From Pseudomonas sp. RIT-PI-q (lineage in GTDB: Bacteria > Pseudomonadota > Gammaproteobacteria > Pseudomonadales > Pseudomonadaceae), in assembly GCF_001297125.1 (NCBI RefSeq), contig NZ_LHPC01000025.1, positions 62,001-126,000 on the forward strand: a stretch of 64,000 bases of DNA. Direction: 5' to 3'. Position 1 is the first letter of the stretch. The number at the start of each line of letters is the position of its first letter. Both the position numbers and the translations under genes were made by a program. The notes below the pieces were generated by a model that worked only from the letters and a program-made list of their open reading frames with translations, was not told where the DNA came from and did no database searches. Positions 33,833-44,150 of this stretch are shown here, one piece after another.

Positions 33833-34339
33833 ATGGCCATTTTAGACATCCTCGAATTCCCCGACTCACGCCTGCGCACTATCGCCAAACCTGTGGCCGT
33901 AGTGGACGACGAAGTGCGTCAGTTGGTCGATGACATGTTTGAAACAATGTATGAAGCGCCAGGCATCGGCCTCGCCGCGACCCAGGTCAACGTGCACAAA
34001 CGGATTGTCGTGATGGACCTCTCCGAAGACCGCAGCGAGCCCCGGGTGTTCATCAACCCCGAGTTCGAAACCCTGACCGACGAAATGGAGCAATACCAGG
34101 AAGGCTGCCTCTCGGTGCCAGGCTTCTACGAAAACGTCGACCGCCCGCAGAAGGTCAAGATCAAGGCCCTGGACCGCGACGGCCAGCCTTACGAACTGAT
34201 CGCCGAAGGCCTGCTCGCGGTGTGCATCCAGCATGAATGCGACCACCTCAACGGCAAATTGTTCGTCGACTACCTGTCCAGTCTCAAACGCGACCGAATC
34301 AAAAAGAAACTGGAAAAGCTCCATCGCCAGAACGCTTGA
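33833..34339 (+). CDS. def: Peptide deformylase
   Basis: Metallo-hydrolase that removes the N-formyl group from nascent proteins. 168 aa with all three motifs in order: GIGLAATQV (about 43), EGCLSVPG (about 88) and HECDHLNG (about 132), whose Cys and two His bind Fe2+ and whose Glu is catalytic. Divergent from tsaP and upstream of fmt, the enzyme that creates the formyl group on the initiator tRNA. A strong terminator at 34352 separates it from fmt. Confidence 0.98.
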   Translation: MAILDILEFPDSRLRTIAKPVAVVDDEVRQLVDDMFETMYEAPGIGLAATQVNVHKRIVVMDLSEDRSEPRVFINPEFETLTDEMEQYQEGCLSVPGFYENVDRPQKVKIKALDRDGQPYELIAEGLLAVCIQHECDHLNGKLFVDYLSSLKRDRIKKKLEKLHRQNA

Positions 34340-34351
34340 TGCCCCTCTTTC

Positions 34352-34382
34352 AAAGGCTTGCTGCGGCAAGCCTTTTTCTTTT
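34352..34382 (+). terminator. Rho-independent terminator between def and fmt
   Basis: AAAGGCTTGC and GCAAGCCTTT form a perfect 10-bp stem with a TGCG loop, followed by TTCTTTT. It would uncouple def from fmt or allow only partial read-through. Confidence 0.88.
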
Positions 34383-34409
34383 GCGACTGCTTTGTAATAG
34401 AGAGCTTCC

Positions 34410-35369
34410 ATGACTGAGCCACTGCGCATCGTCTTTGCCGGCACCCCGGAATTCGCCGCCGAACACCTCAAGGCCCTGCTCGACAGCCCTTTCGAGATCA
34501 TCGCGGTCTACACCCAACCGGACCGTCCGGCAGGTCGCGGGCAAAAACTGATGCCGAGCCCGGTCAAGCAGTTGGCGTTGGAAAACAGTATCCCGGTGTT
34601 GCAGCCGCCGACCCTGCGCAACGAAGACGCTCAGGCTGAACTGGCTGCGTTGAAGCCCGATTTGCTGGTGGTGGTCGCCTACGGCCTGATCCTGCCGCAA
34701 GTGGTGCTGGATATTCCGCGCCTGGGCTGCATCAACAGCCACGCGTCCTTGTTGCCACGCTGGCGCGGTGCGGCGCCGATCCAGCGCGCCGTTGAAGCGG
34801 GCGATGCCGAAAGCGGCGTGACCGTGATGCGCATGGAGCTGGGCCTCGACACCGGGCCGATGCTGCTGAAAGTCACCACGCCGATCACCGCTGAAGACAC
34901 CGGCGGCAGCCTCCACGACCGTCTGGCGGAAATGGGTCCACCGGCCGTTGTTCAAGCGATCGCCGGCCTCGCTGCCGGAACGCTGGAAGGCGAAGTGCAG
35001 GACGACAGCCTCGCCACGTATGCTCACAAATTGAACAAAGATGAAGCGCGCATCGACTGGAGCCGTCCGGCGGTTGAGCTGGAACGCCTGGTCCGCGCCT
35101 TCAATCCGTGGCCAATCACCCACAGCACGCTGAACGGCGAAACCCTGAAAGTGCTGGCCGCGAGCCTTGCCGAAGGGCAGGGCGCACCGGGGCAAATCCT
35201 CAGCGCCAGCAAGGACGGTTTGATCGTTGCCTGCGGCGAACAAGCCCTGTGCCTGACCCGTCTGCAATTGCCCGGTGGCAAGGCGCTGAACTTCAGCGAC
35301 TTGTTCAACAGCCGTCGTGAGAAATTTGCCGTCGGCACCGTGCTCGGCCAAACGGCGGACGCTCAATGA
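34410..35369 (+). CDS. fmt: Methionyl-tRNA formyltransferase
   Basis: Transfers a formyl group from 10-formyl-THF to Met-tRNAfMet. 319 aa. The N-terminal formyltransferase domain has [14 protein letters not shown], the 16-residue insertion region [16 protein letters not shown] and the catalytic cluster [20 protein letters not shown] with [10 protein letters not shown] and LDTGPML. The C-terminal OB-like domain follows (about 210-315). The stop overlaps the rsmB start (ATGA), so the two are translationally coupled. Confidence 0.98.
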   Translation: MTEPLRIVFAGTPEFAAEHLKALLDSPFEIIAVYTQPDRPAGRGQKLMPSPVKQLALENSIPVLQPPTLRNEDAQAELAALKPDLLVVVAYGLILPQVVLDIPRLGCINSHASLLPRWRGAAPIQRAVEAGDAESGVTVMRMELGLDTGPMLLKVTTPITAEDTGGSLHDRLAEMGPPAVVQAIAGLAAGTLEGEVQDDSLATYAHKLNKDEARIDWSRPAVELERLVRAFNPWPITHSTLNGETLKVLAASLAEGQGAPGQILSASKDGLIVACGEQALCLTRLQLPGGKALNFSDLFNSRREKFAVGTVLGQTADAQ

Positions 35370-36676
35370 ATCCACGTCTGGCCGCCGCCAAGGCACTTGC
35401 TGCAGTTCTTAACGGAAAAGCCTCACTCAACAGTTCCCTGCCGACACAAATGGACAAGGTCGAAGACCGCGATCGCGGCTTCACCCAAGACTTGGCGTTC
35501 GGCACCGCTCGCTGGCAGCCGCGTTTGTCGGCGCTGGCGGCCAAGTTGCTGCAAAAGCCGTTCAAAGCGGCGGACGCCGATGTCGAAGCGCTGTTGCTGG
35601 TCGGTCTCTATCAACTGCTCTATACCCGCGTTCCCGCCCACGCTGCCATCGGCGAAACCGTGGGTTGCGCCGACAAGCTGAAAAAGCCTTGGGCCAAGGC
35701 CTTGCTCAACGCCGTGCTGCGCCGCGCCCAGCGCGAAAGCGAGGCGCTGTTGGCCGAACTGGAACACGACCCGGTGGTGCGCACCGCTCATCCGCGCTGG
35801 CTGCAAAAATCGCTGAAGGCGTTCTGGCCTGAGCAATGGGAAGCCATTTGCGCGGCGAACAACGCACATCCGCCGATGATTTTGCGGGTCAACCGTCGCC
35901 ATCACACCCGCGATGCTTACCTCGGGTTGCTGAGCGACGCCGGTATCGCCGCCACACCGTGTGTTTACAGTCCGGACGGCATCATCCTCGACGCCGCCGC
36001 CGACGTGCACTGCCTGCCGGGTTTCGCCGAAGGCTGGATCAGCGTGCAGGACGAAGCGGCGCAATTGGCCGCTGACCTGCTCGATCTGGCACCCGGTCAA
36101 CGCGTGCGGGATGCCTGCTGCGCCCCGGGCGGCAAGACCTGCCACATCCTTGAGGCCGAGCCGGCACTCGCCGGCGTGGTCGCGGTGGACCTGGAAGCCA
36201 AGCGCTTGGTGCGGGTGCGGGAAAACCTCGCACGCTTGGGCTTGAGCGCTGAACTGATCGCCGCCGATGGCCGCGACACCGCGACCTGGTGGGACGGCAA
36301 ACCGTTCCAGCGCATTCTGCTCGACGCGCCGTGCTCGGCCACCGGCGTGATCCGCCGTCACCCGGACATCAAGCTGACCCGCCAACCCGACGACATCACC
36401 GCGCTGGCGGTGTTGCAGGGCGAACTGCTCGACGCGATGTGGATAACTTTGGACGTCGGCGGGATTCTGCTTTACGCCACCTGTTCCACACTGCCGACCG
36501 AGAACACCGAGGTCATCGAAGCCTTCCTCGCCCGCACACCGGGTGCCCGCGAACTGGACCTCGCCACGACGGCTGGCATCAAGCAGCCTCACGGCCGCCA
36601 ATTGCTGGCCCAGGAAGGCGGCCACGACGGGTTCTACTACGCCAAGCTGATCAAGATCGCCGCCGCGCGCGGTTAA
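35366..36676 (+). CDS. rsmB: 16S rRNA (cytosine-967-C5)-methyltransferase RsmB
   Basis: SAM-dependent methylation of C967 in 16S rRNA. 436 aa. The N-terminal NusB-like RNA-binding domain (1-140) precedes the Nol1/Nop2/Sun methyltransferase domain, with SAM motif [23 protein letters not shown], motif [21 protein letters not shown] (catalytic Cys in DAPCS) and motif [16 protein letters not shown] carrying the second Cys. It overlaps fmt by 4 bases and is followed 22 bases later by trkA. Confidence 0.97.
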   Translation: MNPRLAAAKALAAVLNGKASLNSSLPTQMDKVEDRDRGFTQDLAFGTARWQPRLSALAAKLLQKPFKAADADVEALLLVGLYQLLYTRVPAHAAIGETVGCADKLKKPWAKALLNAVLRRAQRESEALLAELEHDPVVRTAHPRWLQKSLKAFWPEQWEAICAANNAHPPMILRVNRRHHTRDAYLGLLSDAGIAATPCVYSPDGIILDAAADVHCLPGFAEGWISVQDEAAQLAADLLDLAPGQRVRDACCAPGGKTCHILEAEPALAGVVAVDLEAKRLVRVRENLARLGLSAELIAADGRDTATWWDGKPFQRILLDAPCSATGVIRRHPDIKLTRQPDDITALAVLQGELLDAMWITLDVGGILLYATCSTLPTENTEVIEAFLARTPGARELDLATTAGIKQPHGRQLLAQEGGHDGFYYAKLIKIAAARG

Positions 36677-36698
36677 ACGGATTCAATGGAGTGACTGG

Positions 36699-38072
36699 AT
36701 GAAAATCATCATCCTCGGTGCGGGGCAGGTCGGCGGTTCGCTGGCAGAACACTTGGCCAGCGAGGCCAACGACATCACTGTGGTCGACACCGATGGCGAA
36801 CGCCTGCGCGACCTCGGCGATCGGCTGGACATTCGCACCGTGCAGGGCCGCGCGTCGTTTCCGACCGTGCTGCGTCAGGCCGGGGCGGACGATGCCGACA
36901 TGCTGGTGGCCGTGACCAACAGCGACGAGACCAACATGGTCGCCTGCCAGGTCGCCCACACGCTGTTCCATACCCCGACCAAGATCGCCCGGGTCCGCGA
37001 AGCCGCGTACCTGACACGCGGCGGGCTGTTCAACAACGAAGCGATCCCGGTAGATGTGCTGATCAGCCCCGAACAGGTGGTCACCAACTACATCAAGCGC
37101 CTGATCGAGCATCCGGGTGCCTTGCAGGTGATCGACTTCGCCGAAGGCAAAGCCCAATTGGTCGCGGTAAAAGCCTATTACGGCGGTCCATTGGTGGGCC
37201 AGCAGTTGCGTCAGTTGCGCGAACACATGCCGAATGTCGAAACCCGCGTCGCGGCGATTTTCCGACGTGACCGGCCGATCCTGCCCCAGGGCGACACGGT
37301 GATCGAGGCCGACGACGAAGTCTTTTTCATCGCCGCCAAGGCGAATATTCGTGCGGTCATGAGTGAAATGCGCCGTCTCGACGAAACCTACAAACGCATC
37401 GTCATCGCTGGCGGCGGGCAGATTGGCGAGCGACTGGCCGAGGCCATCGAAAGCCGTTACCAAGTGAAGATCATCGAGATGAACCCGGCGCGCTGCCGTC
37501 ATCTCTCGGACAATCTCGACAGCACCGTGGTCCTGCAGGGCAGCGCATCGGACCGGGATCTGCTGCTGGAAGAGAACATCGCCGACGCCGACCTGTTCCT
37601 GGCCCTGACCAACGACGACGAAGCCAACATCATGTCCTCGCTACTGGCCAAGCGCCTGGGCGCGAAGAAGGTGATGACGATCATCAACAACCCGGCCTAC
37701 GTCGATCTGATTCAGGGCGGCGATATCGACATCGCCATCAGCCCGCAATTGGCGACCATCGGCACCTTGTTGGCCCACGTGCGCCGTGGCGATATCGTCA
37801 GCGTGCACTCACTGCGCCGTGGCGCGGCGGAGGCCATCGAGGCGATTGCGCATGGTGATGCGAAGTCGAGCAAAGTTATCGGCAAGGCCATTGAGAACAT
37901 CGGCCTGCCGCCGGGCACGACCATTGGCGCGATTATTCGCGACGAGGAAGTGATCATCGCGCATGACGACACGGTGATCGCGGCGGGCGACCATGTGATT
38001 CTGTTCCTTGTGGATAAAAAGCATATTCGCGATGTGGAGAAGCTGTTCCATGTGGGGTTGAGCTTTTTCTGA
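36699..38072 (+). CDS. trkA: Trk potassium uptake NAD-binding subunit TrkA
   Basis: Peripheral cytoplasmic subunit regulating the TrkH/TrkG K+ channel. 457 aa with duplicated RCK units: Rossmann 1 [19 protein letters not shown], TrkA_C 1, Rossmann 2 [18 protein letters not shown] with [23 protein letters not shown], and TrkA_C 2 ending with [16 protein letters not shown] at 36699 has GGAG upstream. The TrkH partner is not in the window. A REP pair follows the stop. Confidence 0.97.
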   Translation: MKIIILGAGQVGGSLAEHLASEANDITVVDTDGERLRDLGDRLDIRTVQGRASFPTVLRQAGADDADMLVAVTNSDETNMVACQVAHTLFHTPTKIARVREAAYLTRGGLFNNEAIPVDVLISPEQVVTNYIKRLIEHPGALQVIDFAEGKAQLVAVKAYYGGPLVGQQLRQLREHMPNVETRVAAIFRRDRPILPQGDTVIEADDEVFFIAAKANIRAVMSEMRRLDETYKRIVIAGGGQIGERLAEAIESRYQVKIIEMNPARCRHLSDNLDSTVVLQGSASDRDLLLEENIADADLFLALTNDDEANIMSSLLAKRLGAKKVMTIINNPAYVDLIQGGDIDIAISPQLATIGTLLAHVRRGDIVSVHSLRRGAAEAIEAIAHGDAKSSKVIGKAIENIGLPPGTTIGAIIRDEEVIIAHDDTVIAAGDHVILFLVDKKHIRDVEKLFHVGLSFF

Positions 38073-38098
38073 TCTGAATTTTGCGTTGGCTGATCTGG

Positions 38099-38193
38099 CC
38101 TCTTCGCGGGCAAGCCTCGCTCCTACAGATTTTGGCCGTTCACATTTATGCGTACGGCACAGACCTGTAGGAGCGAGGCTTGCCCGCGAAGGC
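38099..38193. repeat. REP pair (GCGGGCAAGCCTCGCTCCTACA class)
   Basis: Inverted arms ttcgcgggcaagcctcgctc and gagcgaggcttgcccgcgaa flank about 45 bases, between trkA and the TPR gene. Confidence 0.9.
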
Positions 38194-38230
38194 GATCGCA
38201 AAATTCTCACATAAATCAAAGGTGCCTACG

Positions 38231-38545
38231 ATGATCGAATCCCTGGAAAAAATGCTCGCCAAGGGTGTGGATAACTCACTGCTGCGCTTCGGCCTCGGCA
38301 AGGGATATCTGGATCTGGGGGAAAACGCCAAGGCGGCCGAACATTTCCAGCGCTGTGTCGAGTTCGATCCGAAGTATTCGGCGGCCTGGAAGCTGTTGGG
38401 CAAGGCCTATCTGGCGCTGGCTGACTTTGCGGCTGCGCGTCAGGCGTGGGAGCAGGGACTGGAAGCCGCCCGTGCCCATGGTGACAAGCAGGCGGAGAAG
38501 GAGATGACGGTGTTTCTGAAGAAGCTCGAGCGTCAGGCGCACTGA
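38231..38545 (+). CDS. Small tetratricopeptide-repeat protein
   Basis: A 104-aa soluble protein made of about two TPR units (LLRFGLGKGYLDLGENAKAAEHFQRCVEFDP and SAAWKLLGKAYLALADFAAARQAWEQGLE) plus a charged C-terminal helix. No catalytic motif; presumably a protein-protein scaffold. ATG at 38231 was chosen because the upstream frame runs into the REP. The stop abuts the PilZ gene stop from the opposite strand. The homologue in P. aeruginosa occupies the same place (PA0015), function unknown. Confidence 0.85.
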   Translation: MIESLEKMLAKGVDNSLLRFGLGKGYLDLGENAKAAEHFQRCVEFDPKYSAAWKLLGKAYLALADFAAARQAWEQGLEAARAHGDKQAEKEMTVFLKKLERQAH

Positions 38546-38785
38546 TCAGAGATAACGCAGGCCAATCCCCTCGGCATCCACCAACACCACTTCCATGCGC
38601 ACGCGCGGCGCGCCTGTGGGTAAGTCCTGAACCTGACCATAAACCACCGCGCCCTTGGGCAACGCCGACAAGCGCGGATGCTTGACGTAGACGCCTGTGG
38701 TCGACAGGTTCCGCGTCTGGCCCAGGCACTCGCCGAAGCTTTCGTGGCTGATCTTGATGCGGAATGATTTGCGCTGTTCGGACAT
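38546..38785 (-). CDS. PilZ-domain cyclic-di-GMP-binding protein
   Basis: A 79-aa single PilZ domain. Both c-di-GMP-binding motifs are visible, RKSFR (RxxxR, residues 5-9) and NLSTTG (N/D-x-S-x-x-G, about 26-31), so it should bind the nucleotide, in contrast to PilZ itself, which lacks them. The output is unknown; it would act as a small adaptor. The EAL phosphodiesterase at the window's left end is the only other c-di-GMP gene here. ATG at 38785, with GCGCAC upstream and no strong ribosome site. Confidence 0.9.
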   Translation of the reverse strand: MSEQRKSFRIKISHESFGECLGQTRNLSTTGVYVKHPRLSALPKGAVVYGQVQDLPTGAPRVRMEVVLVDAEGIGLRYL

Positions 38786-38828
38786 CTTCGTGCGCCCTTA
38801 TATGAACCTGTTGTGGATAACGTCGTTC

Positions 38829-38922
38829 TGTAGGAGCGAGGCTTGCCCGCGAAGGCAATTTCCAATCCAACATCAATGTTGAATTTAATGGCCTCTTCGC
38901 GGGCAAGCCTCGCTCCTACAGG
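38829..38922. repeat. REP pair (GCGGGCAAGCCTCGCTCCTACA class)
   Basis: Inverted arms ctgtaggagcgaggcttgcc and ggcaagcctcgctcctacag, about 45 bases apart, between the PilZ gene start and the acyltransferase 3' end. Same class as the 38.1-kb pair but in the inward orientation. Confidence 0.9.
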
Positions 38923-38956
38923 AGGTTCAGGTTATCCACAGATCGTGCCATTTATG

Positions 38957-39844
38957 TCAGTACCAGCGCTCTTCGCCGGGTGGACGCTTCTTGAAGCGCT
39001 TCATGCTCCACATGTACTGGCTCGGATACGCCCGCACATAGCGCTCGACCACCTGGCTCATGGCCGCGCAGGAGGTCTCGGTATCGGTGCTGTACATGGC
39101 CTCTGGCGCGGCTTCGAGGATCACTTTGTAGCCTGAACCGTCCGGCAGACGCAGGGCATGCAGGAACACACCGACCGCTTTGCCACCGGCCAACATGTTC
39201 GGCACAAACTTGCTGGTCAACGCCTGAGTGGCGAAGAACGGCACGAAAATCCCGGCGGATTCGGCCGGTTCCGGGTCAGCGGGAATGCCCACTGCACCAC
39301 CTTTGCGCACTTCCTTGATGACACTGAGGATGCCTTCCTTGGTGGACGCGGCGACCTTGTTACCCAGTTGTACGCGCTGCTTGCGCAGCAAATCATCCAC
39401 CGCCTTCAATTTCGGCGGACGATAGAAAATGATCGGTTTGCACTGGCTGCAATAGAAGTGGTTCAACACTTCCCAGTTGCCCAGGTGGCTGGTGATGCCA
39501 ACGACACCTTTGCCGGAGGCGAGGGCGTCCTTCAGCACGTCGAGCCCTTCAACTTCGCGCACCAGGTCGATGGAACGCTGGGCCGGCCAGATCCAGGCGC
39601 AGGCGCTTTCGGTCAGGGACTTGCCGATGTCTTTCAGGCTCTGGCCCACCAGACGCTCACGTTCGGCCGGGTCCATGTCCGGGAAACACTTGGCAAGATT
39701 GATCCGCACCACGTCGCGTGAACGGTTGGGGGTTTTCCACATGAACCAGCCAATGGCCGTGCCCACCGCTTGCACTGCCCGCCACGGGAGCAGGGCAAAC
39801 AACCGCAGAGCGCCTACCAGCAAGGCGCCTTTCAACTTATCCAC
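38957..39844 (-). CDS. Lipid A-type lauroyl acyltransferase (LpxL/HtrB family)
   Basis: A 295-aa inner-membrane acyltransferase of the LpxL/LpxM family, which adds secondary acyl chains to lipid A on the cytoplasmic face. An N-terminal anchor helix (LLVGALRLFALLPWRAV) is followed by the catalytic HLGNWE (HxxxxE), then IIFYRPPK and GGAVGIPADPEP. P. aeruginosa PA0011 (HtrB1) in the same position acts on lipid A. The start is GTG at 39842-39844 with GGAG upstream; it overlaps a perfect DnaA box. Divergent neighbours are the PilZ region and tag. Confidence 0.92.
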   Translation of the reverse strand: MDKLKGALLVGALRLFALLPWRAVQAVGTAIGWFMWKTPNRSRDVVRINLAKCFPDMDPAERERLVGQSLKDIGKSLTESACAWIWPAQRSIDLVREVEGLDVLKDALASGKGVVGITSHLGNWEVLNHFYCSQCKPIIFYRPPKLKAVDDLLRKQRVQLGNKVAASTKEGILSVIKEVRKGGAVGIPADPEPAESAGIFVPFFATQALTSKFVPNMLAGGKAVGVFLHALRLPDGSGYKVILEAAPEAMYSTDTETSCAAMSQVVERYVRAYPSQYMWSMKRFKKRPPGEERWY

Positions 39845-39884
39845 AGGTCACTCCTGATCTTGTGCTGTGTGCGAGGCGGCCATT

Positions 39885-40442
39885 CTAACCGCCGTTCGCC
39901 AGCACCGCGTAGCGATCGCAATCCCGGGTGTGGTCCATGACCATGCCCGAGGCCTGCATCAGCGCGTAGCAAATGGTCGGACCGACGAAGGTAAAACCGG
40001 CCTTTTTCAAACCTTTGCTCATCTCCACGGCGACCGGCGTCACGGCCGGCACTTCAGTGCGATCCTTGAAGTGATTGATCACCGGCTTGCCGCCGACGAA
40101 GGACCAGAGAAACTCCACCGGGTCCTCCAGCGCCAGCCAGGCCTGGGCATTGCGCCGGGCGGCGTTGAGTTTGAGGCGATTGCGAATAATGCCCGGATCG
40201 AGCATCAATTCATCGATTTCCGCGTCGCTCATCTGCGCCACACGCTGCACGTCGAAGCCGAACATCACCTCGCGATAGCGCTCGCGTTTACGCAGCACGG
40301 TGATCCAGGAAAGGCCGGCCTGGAACCCTTCGAGCAAAAGCAACTCGAACAATCCCTGCGCATCGCGTAGCGGCGTGCCCCACTCCTGATCGTGATAAGC
40401 CATGTATAGCGGATCTTCGGAACACCAAAAGCAGCGTGGCAT
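39885..40442 (-). CDS. tag: DNA-3-methyladenine glycosylase I
   Basis: Base-excision enzyme removing 3-methyladenine from alkylated DNA. 185 aa (E. coli Tag is 187). Zinc ligands C4 (MPRCFW), H17 (YHDQEWG) and the C-terminal His/Cys in [10 protein letters not shown] are all present, with the substrate pocket [12 protein letters not shown] and [19 protein letters not shown] at 40442. Divergent from glyQ, sharing an 81-base promoter region. Confidence 0.97.
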   Translation of the reverse strand: MPRCFWCSEDPLYMAYHDQEWGTPLRDAQGLFELLLLEGFQAGLSWITVLRKRERYREVMFGFDVQRVAQMSDAEIDELMLDPGIIRNRLKLNAARRNAQAWLALEDPVEFLWSFVGGKPVINHFKDRTEVPAVTPVAVEMSKGLKKAGFTFVGPTICYALMQASGMVMDHTRDCDRYAVLANGG

Positions 40443-40477
40443 AAGGCTCCAGGGGGCGTGCGCAGGACCGAATCGGG

Positions 40478-40483
40478 TATACT
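40478..40483 (+). promoter_or_regulatory. Probable -10 element of glyQS
   Basis: TATACT lies 41 bases before the glyQ GTG. No good -35 hexamer is visible at 17 bases (GGCGTG), so only the -10 is called. Confidence 0.45.
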
Positions 40484-40523
40484 CCCGCTCTTTAAATCGC
40501 AGCCCAAGAAACAGGTGAATTTC

Positions 40524-41477
40524 GTGAGCCAGCCTACGCCAGCCGTGCGTACCTTCCAAGACTTGATCCTCGCCCTCCAGCAATACTGGGCCGAGCAAGG
40601 TTGTGTGGTACTTCAGCCCTACGATATGGAAGTAGGCGCCGGCACTTTCCACACTGCTACATTCCTGCGTGCCATTGGCCCGGAAACCTGGAACGCCGCT
40701 TATGTGCAGCCCAGTCGTCGCCCGACTGACGGCCGCTACGGCGAAAACCCGAACCGTCTGCAGCACTATTACCAATTCCAGGTAGTTCTGAAGCCGAACC
40801 CGGACAACTTCCAGGAACTGTACCTGGGCTCCCTGAAGCATGTCGGCCTGGACCCGTTGGTTCACGACATTCGCTTCGTCGAAGACAACTGGGAGTCGCC
40901 AACCCTGGGCGCCTGGGGCCTGGGCTGGGAAGTCTGGCTCAACGGCATGGAAGTGACGCAGTTCACGTACTTCCAGCAAGCGGGCGGCATCGAGTGCTAC
41001 CCGGTGACCGGCGAGATCACCTACGGTCTTGAGCGTCTGGCCATGTACCTGCAAGGCGTGGACTCGGTCTACGACCTGGTCTGGGCTGACGGCCCGATGG
41101 GCAAAGTCACCTACGGCGACGTGTTCCACCAGAACGAAGTGGAGCAGTCGACCTACAACTTCGAACACGCCAACGTCGAAAAGCTGTTCGAACTGTTCGA
41201 TTTCTACGAAAGCGAAGCCAAGCGCCTGATCGAACTCGACCAGCCGCTGCCGTTGCCGAGCTATGAAATGGTGTTGAAGGCTTCCCATACCTTCAACCTG
41301 CTGGATGCGCGCCGGGCGATCTCGGTGACCGCGCGTCAGCAATACATTCTGCGCGTGCGCACCCTGGCGCGTTCCGTTGCGCAAGCCTACCTGCTGGCTC
41401 GCGCCAAGCTGGGCTTCCCGATGGCGACCCCGGACCTGCGTGATGAAGTGTTGGCTAAGCTGGAGGCTGCACAATGA
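40524..41477 (+). CDS. glyQ: Glycyl-tRNA synthetase alpha subunit
   Basis: Catalytic subunit of the heterotetrameric bacterial glycyl-tRNA synthetase. 317 aa with [62 protein letters not shown] and [25 protein letters not shown], characteristic of class II alpha chains. The start is GTG at 40524 ([13 protein letters not shown]), chosen from the conserved N-terminus; the longer frame upstream covers the promoter. It overlaps glyS by the ATGA at 41474. Confidence 0.97.
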   Translation: MSQPTPAVRTFQDLILALQQYWAEQGCVVLQPYDMEVGAGTFHTATFLRAIGPETWNAAYVQPSRRPTDGRYGENPNRLQHYYQFQVVLKPNPDNFQELYLGSLKHVGLDPLVHDIRFVEDNWESPTLGAWGLGWEVWLNGMEVTQFTYFQQAGGIECYPVTGEITYGLERLAMYLQGVDSVYDLVWADGPMGKVTYGDVFHQNEVEQSTYNFEHANVEKLFELFDFYESEAKRLIELDQPLPLPSYEMVLKASHTFNLLDARRAISVTARQQYILRVRTLARSVAQAYLLARAKLGFPMATPDLRDEVLAKLEAAQ

Positions 41478-43528
41478 GTGCTCTGGATTTTCTGGTTGAA
41501 CTGGGCACTGAAGAACTGCCACCCAAAGCCCTGAACACCCTGGCCGAGGCGTTTCTTGCCGGTATCGACAAGGGCCTGCAAGCGGCTGGCCTGAACTACG
41601 AGACCAAAACCGTCTACGCCGCGCCGCGTCGTCTGGCCGTGCTGATCACCGATCTGGCCACTCAGCAGCCGGATCGCAGCATCAACCTCGACGGCCCGCC
41701 ACGTCAGGCCGCATTCGATGCCGAAGGCAACCCGACTCAGGCGGCACTGGGCTTCGCCAAGAAGTGCGGCGTCGACCTGAGCGAAATCGATCAGAGCGGC
41801 CCGAAACTGCGCTACAGCCAGAGCATCGCCGGTAAACCGACCGCGAGCCTGCTGCCGACCATCGTCGAAGATTCCCTGAACGACTTGCCGATTCCAAAGC
41901 GCATGCGCTGGGGCGCTCGCAAGGAAGAATTCGTTCGCCCGACCCAGTGGCTGGTGATGCTGCTCGGTGACCAGGTCATCGATTGCACGATCCTCGCCCA
42001 GAAGGCCGGTCGCGATTCCCGTGGTCACCGCTTCCATCACCCGGAAAGCGTGCGCATCACTTCGCCGGCCAACTACCTGAGCGACCTGCGTGCCGCTTAC
42101 GTTCTGGCCGACTCCAACGAGCGTCGCGAGCTGATCAGCAAGCGCACCGAAGAGTTGGCAACGATGCAGGAAGGTACGGCCATCGTGCCGCCAGCCTTGC
42201 TCGACGAAGTCACCGCGCTGGTTGAATGGCCGGTGCCGCTGGTGTGCTCGTTCGAAGAACGTTTCCTCGACGTGCCGCAAGAAGCCCTGATCACCACCAT
42301 GCAGGACAACCAGAAGTACTTCTGCCTGCTGGATGCCGACGGCAAGTTGCTGCCACGTTTCATCACCGTGGCCAACATCGAAAGCAAAGACCCGCAGCAG
42401 ATCATCGCCGGTAACGAGAAAGTGGTTCGCCCACGCCTTACCGACGCCGAGTTCTTCTTCAAGCAAGACAAGAAGCAGAAACTCGAAGACTTCAACCTGC
42501 GCCTGCAAAACGTGGTGTTCCAGGAAAAACTCGGCAGCGTCTGCGACAAGGCCGAACGCGTTTCCAAACTCGCTGCGTTCATCGCTCAGCGCATTGGCGG
42601 CAACGCAGCATGGGCTTCCCGTGCCGGCCTGTTGTCCAAGTGCGACCTGGCGACCGAGATGGTCGGTGAGTTCCCGGAGATGCAAGGTGTCGCCGGTTAC
42701 TACTACGCCCTCAATGACGGCGAGCCGGAAGATGTCGCACTGGCGCTGAACGAGCAGTACATGCCGCGCGGTGCCGGCGCTGAACTGCCGACCACCCTGA
42801 CCGGTGCGGCCGTGGCCATCGCCGACAAGCTCGACACCCTGGTCGGCATCTTCGGTATCGGCATGCTGCCCACCGGTAGCAAAGACCCGTATGCCCTGCG
42901 CCGTGCTGCACTCGGCGTGTTGCGCATCCTGATCGACAAGAAGCTCGACCTCGACCTGAACGACGCCGTGGCTTTCGCCGTGAATGCGTTCGGTAGCAAG
43001 GTCAAGGCTGCCGGCCTCAACGATTCGGTGCTGGAATTCATCTTCGACCGTCTGCGTGCCCGTTACGAAGACGAAGGTGTCGACGTCGGCACCTACCTGT
43101 CGGTTCGTGCCCTGAAACCGGGTTCGGCGCTGGACTTCGACCAGCGCGTGCAAGCGGTAGAGGCCTTCCGCAAATTGCCGGAAGCCGCTGCCCTGGCCGC
43201 CGTGAACAAGCGCGTTTCGAACTTGCTGAGCAAGGTCGAAGGCACTGTTCCTACGCTCGTTGAAGCGAAGTACTTCGACAACGCCAACGAATTCTCCCTG
43301 TACTCGGCGATCCAGCAGGCAGACCAGGCTGTACAGCCGATGGCTGCCGCGCGTCAGTACAGCGAATCGCTGGCACGTCTGGCTGCCTTGCGCGAGCCAG
43401 TAGATGCGTTCTTCGAGGCGGTGATGGTCAACGCGGAAGATGCCAAAGTCCGCGGCAACCGTTATGCCTTGCTGGCGCGTCTGCGTGGGCTGTTCCTCGG
43501 CGTCGCCGACATTTCGCTGCTGGGGTAA
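41474..43528 (+). CDS. glyS: Glycyl-tRNA synthetase beta subunit
   Basis: tRNA-recognition subunit of the alpha2-beta2 synthetase. 684 aa. It begins [20 protein letters not shown], and contains [27 protein letters not shown]-like [16 protein letters not shown] and an HD-type core ([17 protein letters not shown]). The C-terminal DALR-type anticodon domain follows (about 590-684). Translationally coupled to glyQ and followed 6 bases later by gmhB, an operon layout seen in other pseudomonads. Confidence 0.97.
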   Translation: MSALDFLVELGTEELPPKALNTLAEAFLAGIDKGLQAAGLNYETKTVYAAPRRLAVLITDLATQQPDRSINLDGPPRQAAFDAEGNPTQAALGFAKKCGVDLSEIDQSGPKLRYSQSIAGKPTASLLPTIVEDSLNDLPIPKRMRWGARKEEFVRPTQWLVMLLGDQVIDCTILAQKAGRDSRGHRFHHPESVRITSPANYLSDLRAAYVLADSNERRELISKRTEELATMQEGTAIVPPALLDEVTALVEWPVPLVCSFEERFLDVPQEALITTMQDNQKYFCLLDADGKLLPRFITVANIESKDPQQIIAGNEKVVRPRLTDAEFFFKQDKKQKLEDFNLRLQNVVFQEKLGSVCDKAERVSKLAAFIAQRIGGNAAWASRAGLLSKCDLATEMVGEFPEMQGVAGYYYALNDGEPEDVALALNEQYMPRGAGAELPTTLTGAAVAIADKLDTLVGIFGIGMLPTGSKDPYALRRAALGVLRILIDKKLDLDLNDAVAFAVNAFGSKVKAAGLNDSVLEFIFDRLRARYEDEGVDVGTYLSVRALKPGSALDFDQRVQAVEAFRKLPEAAALAAVNKRVSNLLSKVEGTVPTLVEAKYFDNANEFSLYSAIQQADQAVQPMAAARQYSESLARLAALREPVDAFFEAVMVNAEDAKVRGNRYALLARLRGLFLGVADISLLG

Positions 43529-43534
43529 GACTGT

Positions 43535-44068
43535 TTGAAACTGCTGATTCTCGATCGGGACGGGGTGATCAATTACGACTCCGACGCTTATATCAAGTCG
43601 GTGGAGGAGTGGATTCCACTCCCCGGTTCGATCGCAGCCATCGCGCAGTTGAGCAAGGCCGGCTGGACGGTAGCGGTGGCTACCAACCAGTCGGGCATTG
43701 CTCGCGGCTATTACGACATCGCCACCCTGGACGCCATGCACGAGCGCTTGCGCTCGCTCGTGGCGGAGCAGGGCGGTGAGGTCGGGCTGATCGTCTATTG
43801 CCCGCACGGGCCGGACGATGGCTGCGATTGCCGCAAGCCAAAACCCGGGATGTTGAAAACCATCGCCGCGCATTACAACGTGTCGCTGACTAATCTATGG
43901 TTCGTCGGCGATACCCTTGGTGACCTGGAAGCCGCCAAAGCCGTCGATTCTCAGCCAGTTTTAGTAAAGACCGGGAAAGGCGAAAAGACTTTGGGCAAGA
44001 CCCTACCGGTGGGCACCTTGATTTTTGACGATCTGGCGGCGATTGCCGCAGAACTTATCCACAATTAG
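43535..44068 (+). CDS. gmhB: Heptose-1,7-bisphosphate 7-phosphatase GmhB
   Basis: HAD-family phosphatase in ADP-heptose synthesis for the LPS inner core. 177 aa. Catalytic nucleophile and acid D7 and D9 in LILDRDGVIN, motif II VATNQSG, zinc loop CPHGPDDGCDCRKPKPGML with four Cys/His ligands, and motif IV WFVGDTLGDLEAA. The start is TTG at 43535, confirmed by the family N-terminus MKLLILDRDG and GGGGTAAGA upstream overlapping the glyS stop. The plsC gene follows after 82 bases. Confidence 0.95.
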   Translation: MKLLILDRDGVINYDSDAYIKSVEEWIPLPGSIAAIAQLSKAGWTVAVATNQSGIARGYYDIATLDAMHERLRSLVAEQGGEVGLIVYCPHGPDDGCDCRKPKPGMLKTIAAHYNVSLTNLWFVGDTLGDLEAAKAVDSQPVLVKTGKGEKTLGKTLPVGTLIFDDLAAIAAELIHN

Positions 44069-44150
44069 AGTGCTTCGATTGTTCCTGGCCAAGGATTGAT
44101 CGGGAGTGCGCTTTATATAGACGGGCAGAGCCCGCACGGTAAACGTCGCC

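Noticed and set aside
41387-43873. 828-codon minus-strand ORF opposite glyS and gmhB
   Set aside because: Antisense shadow of two recognisable genes with class-specific motifs; no conserved domain in the reverse reading.
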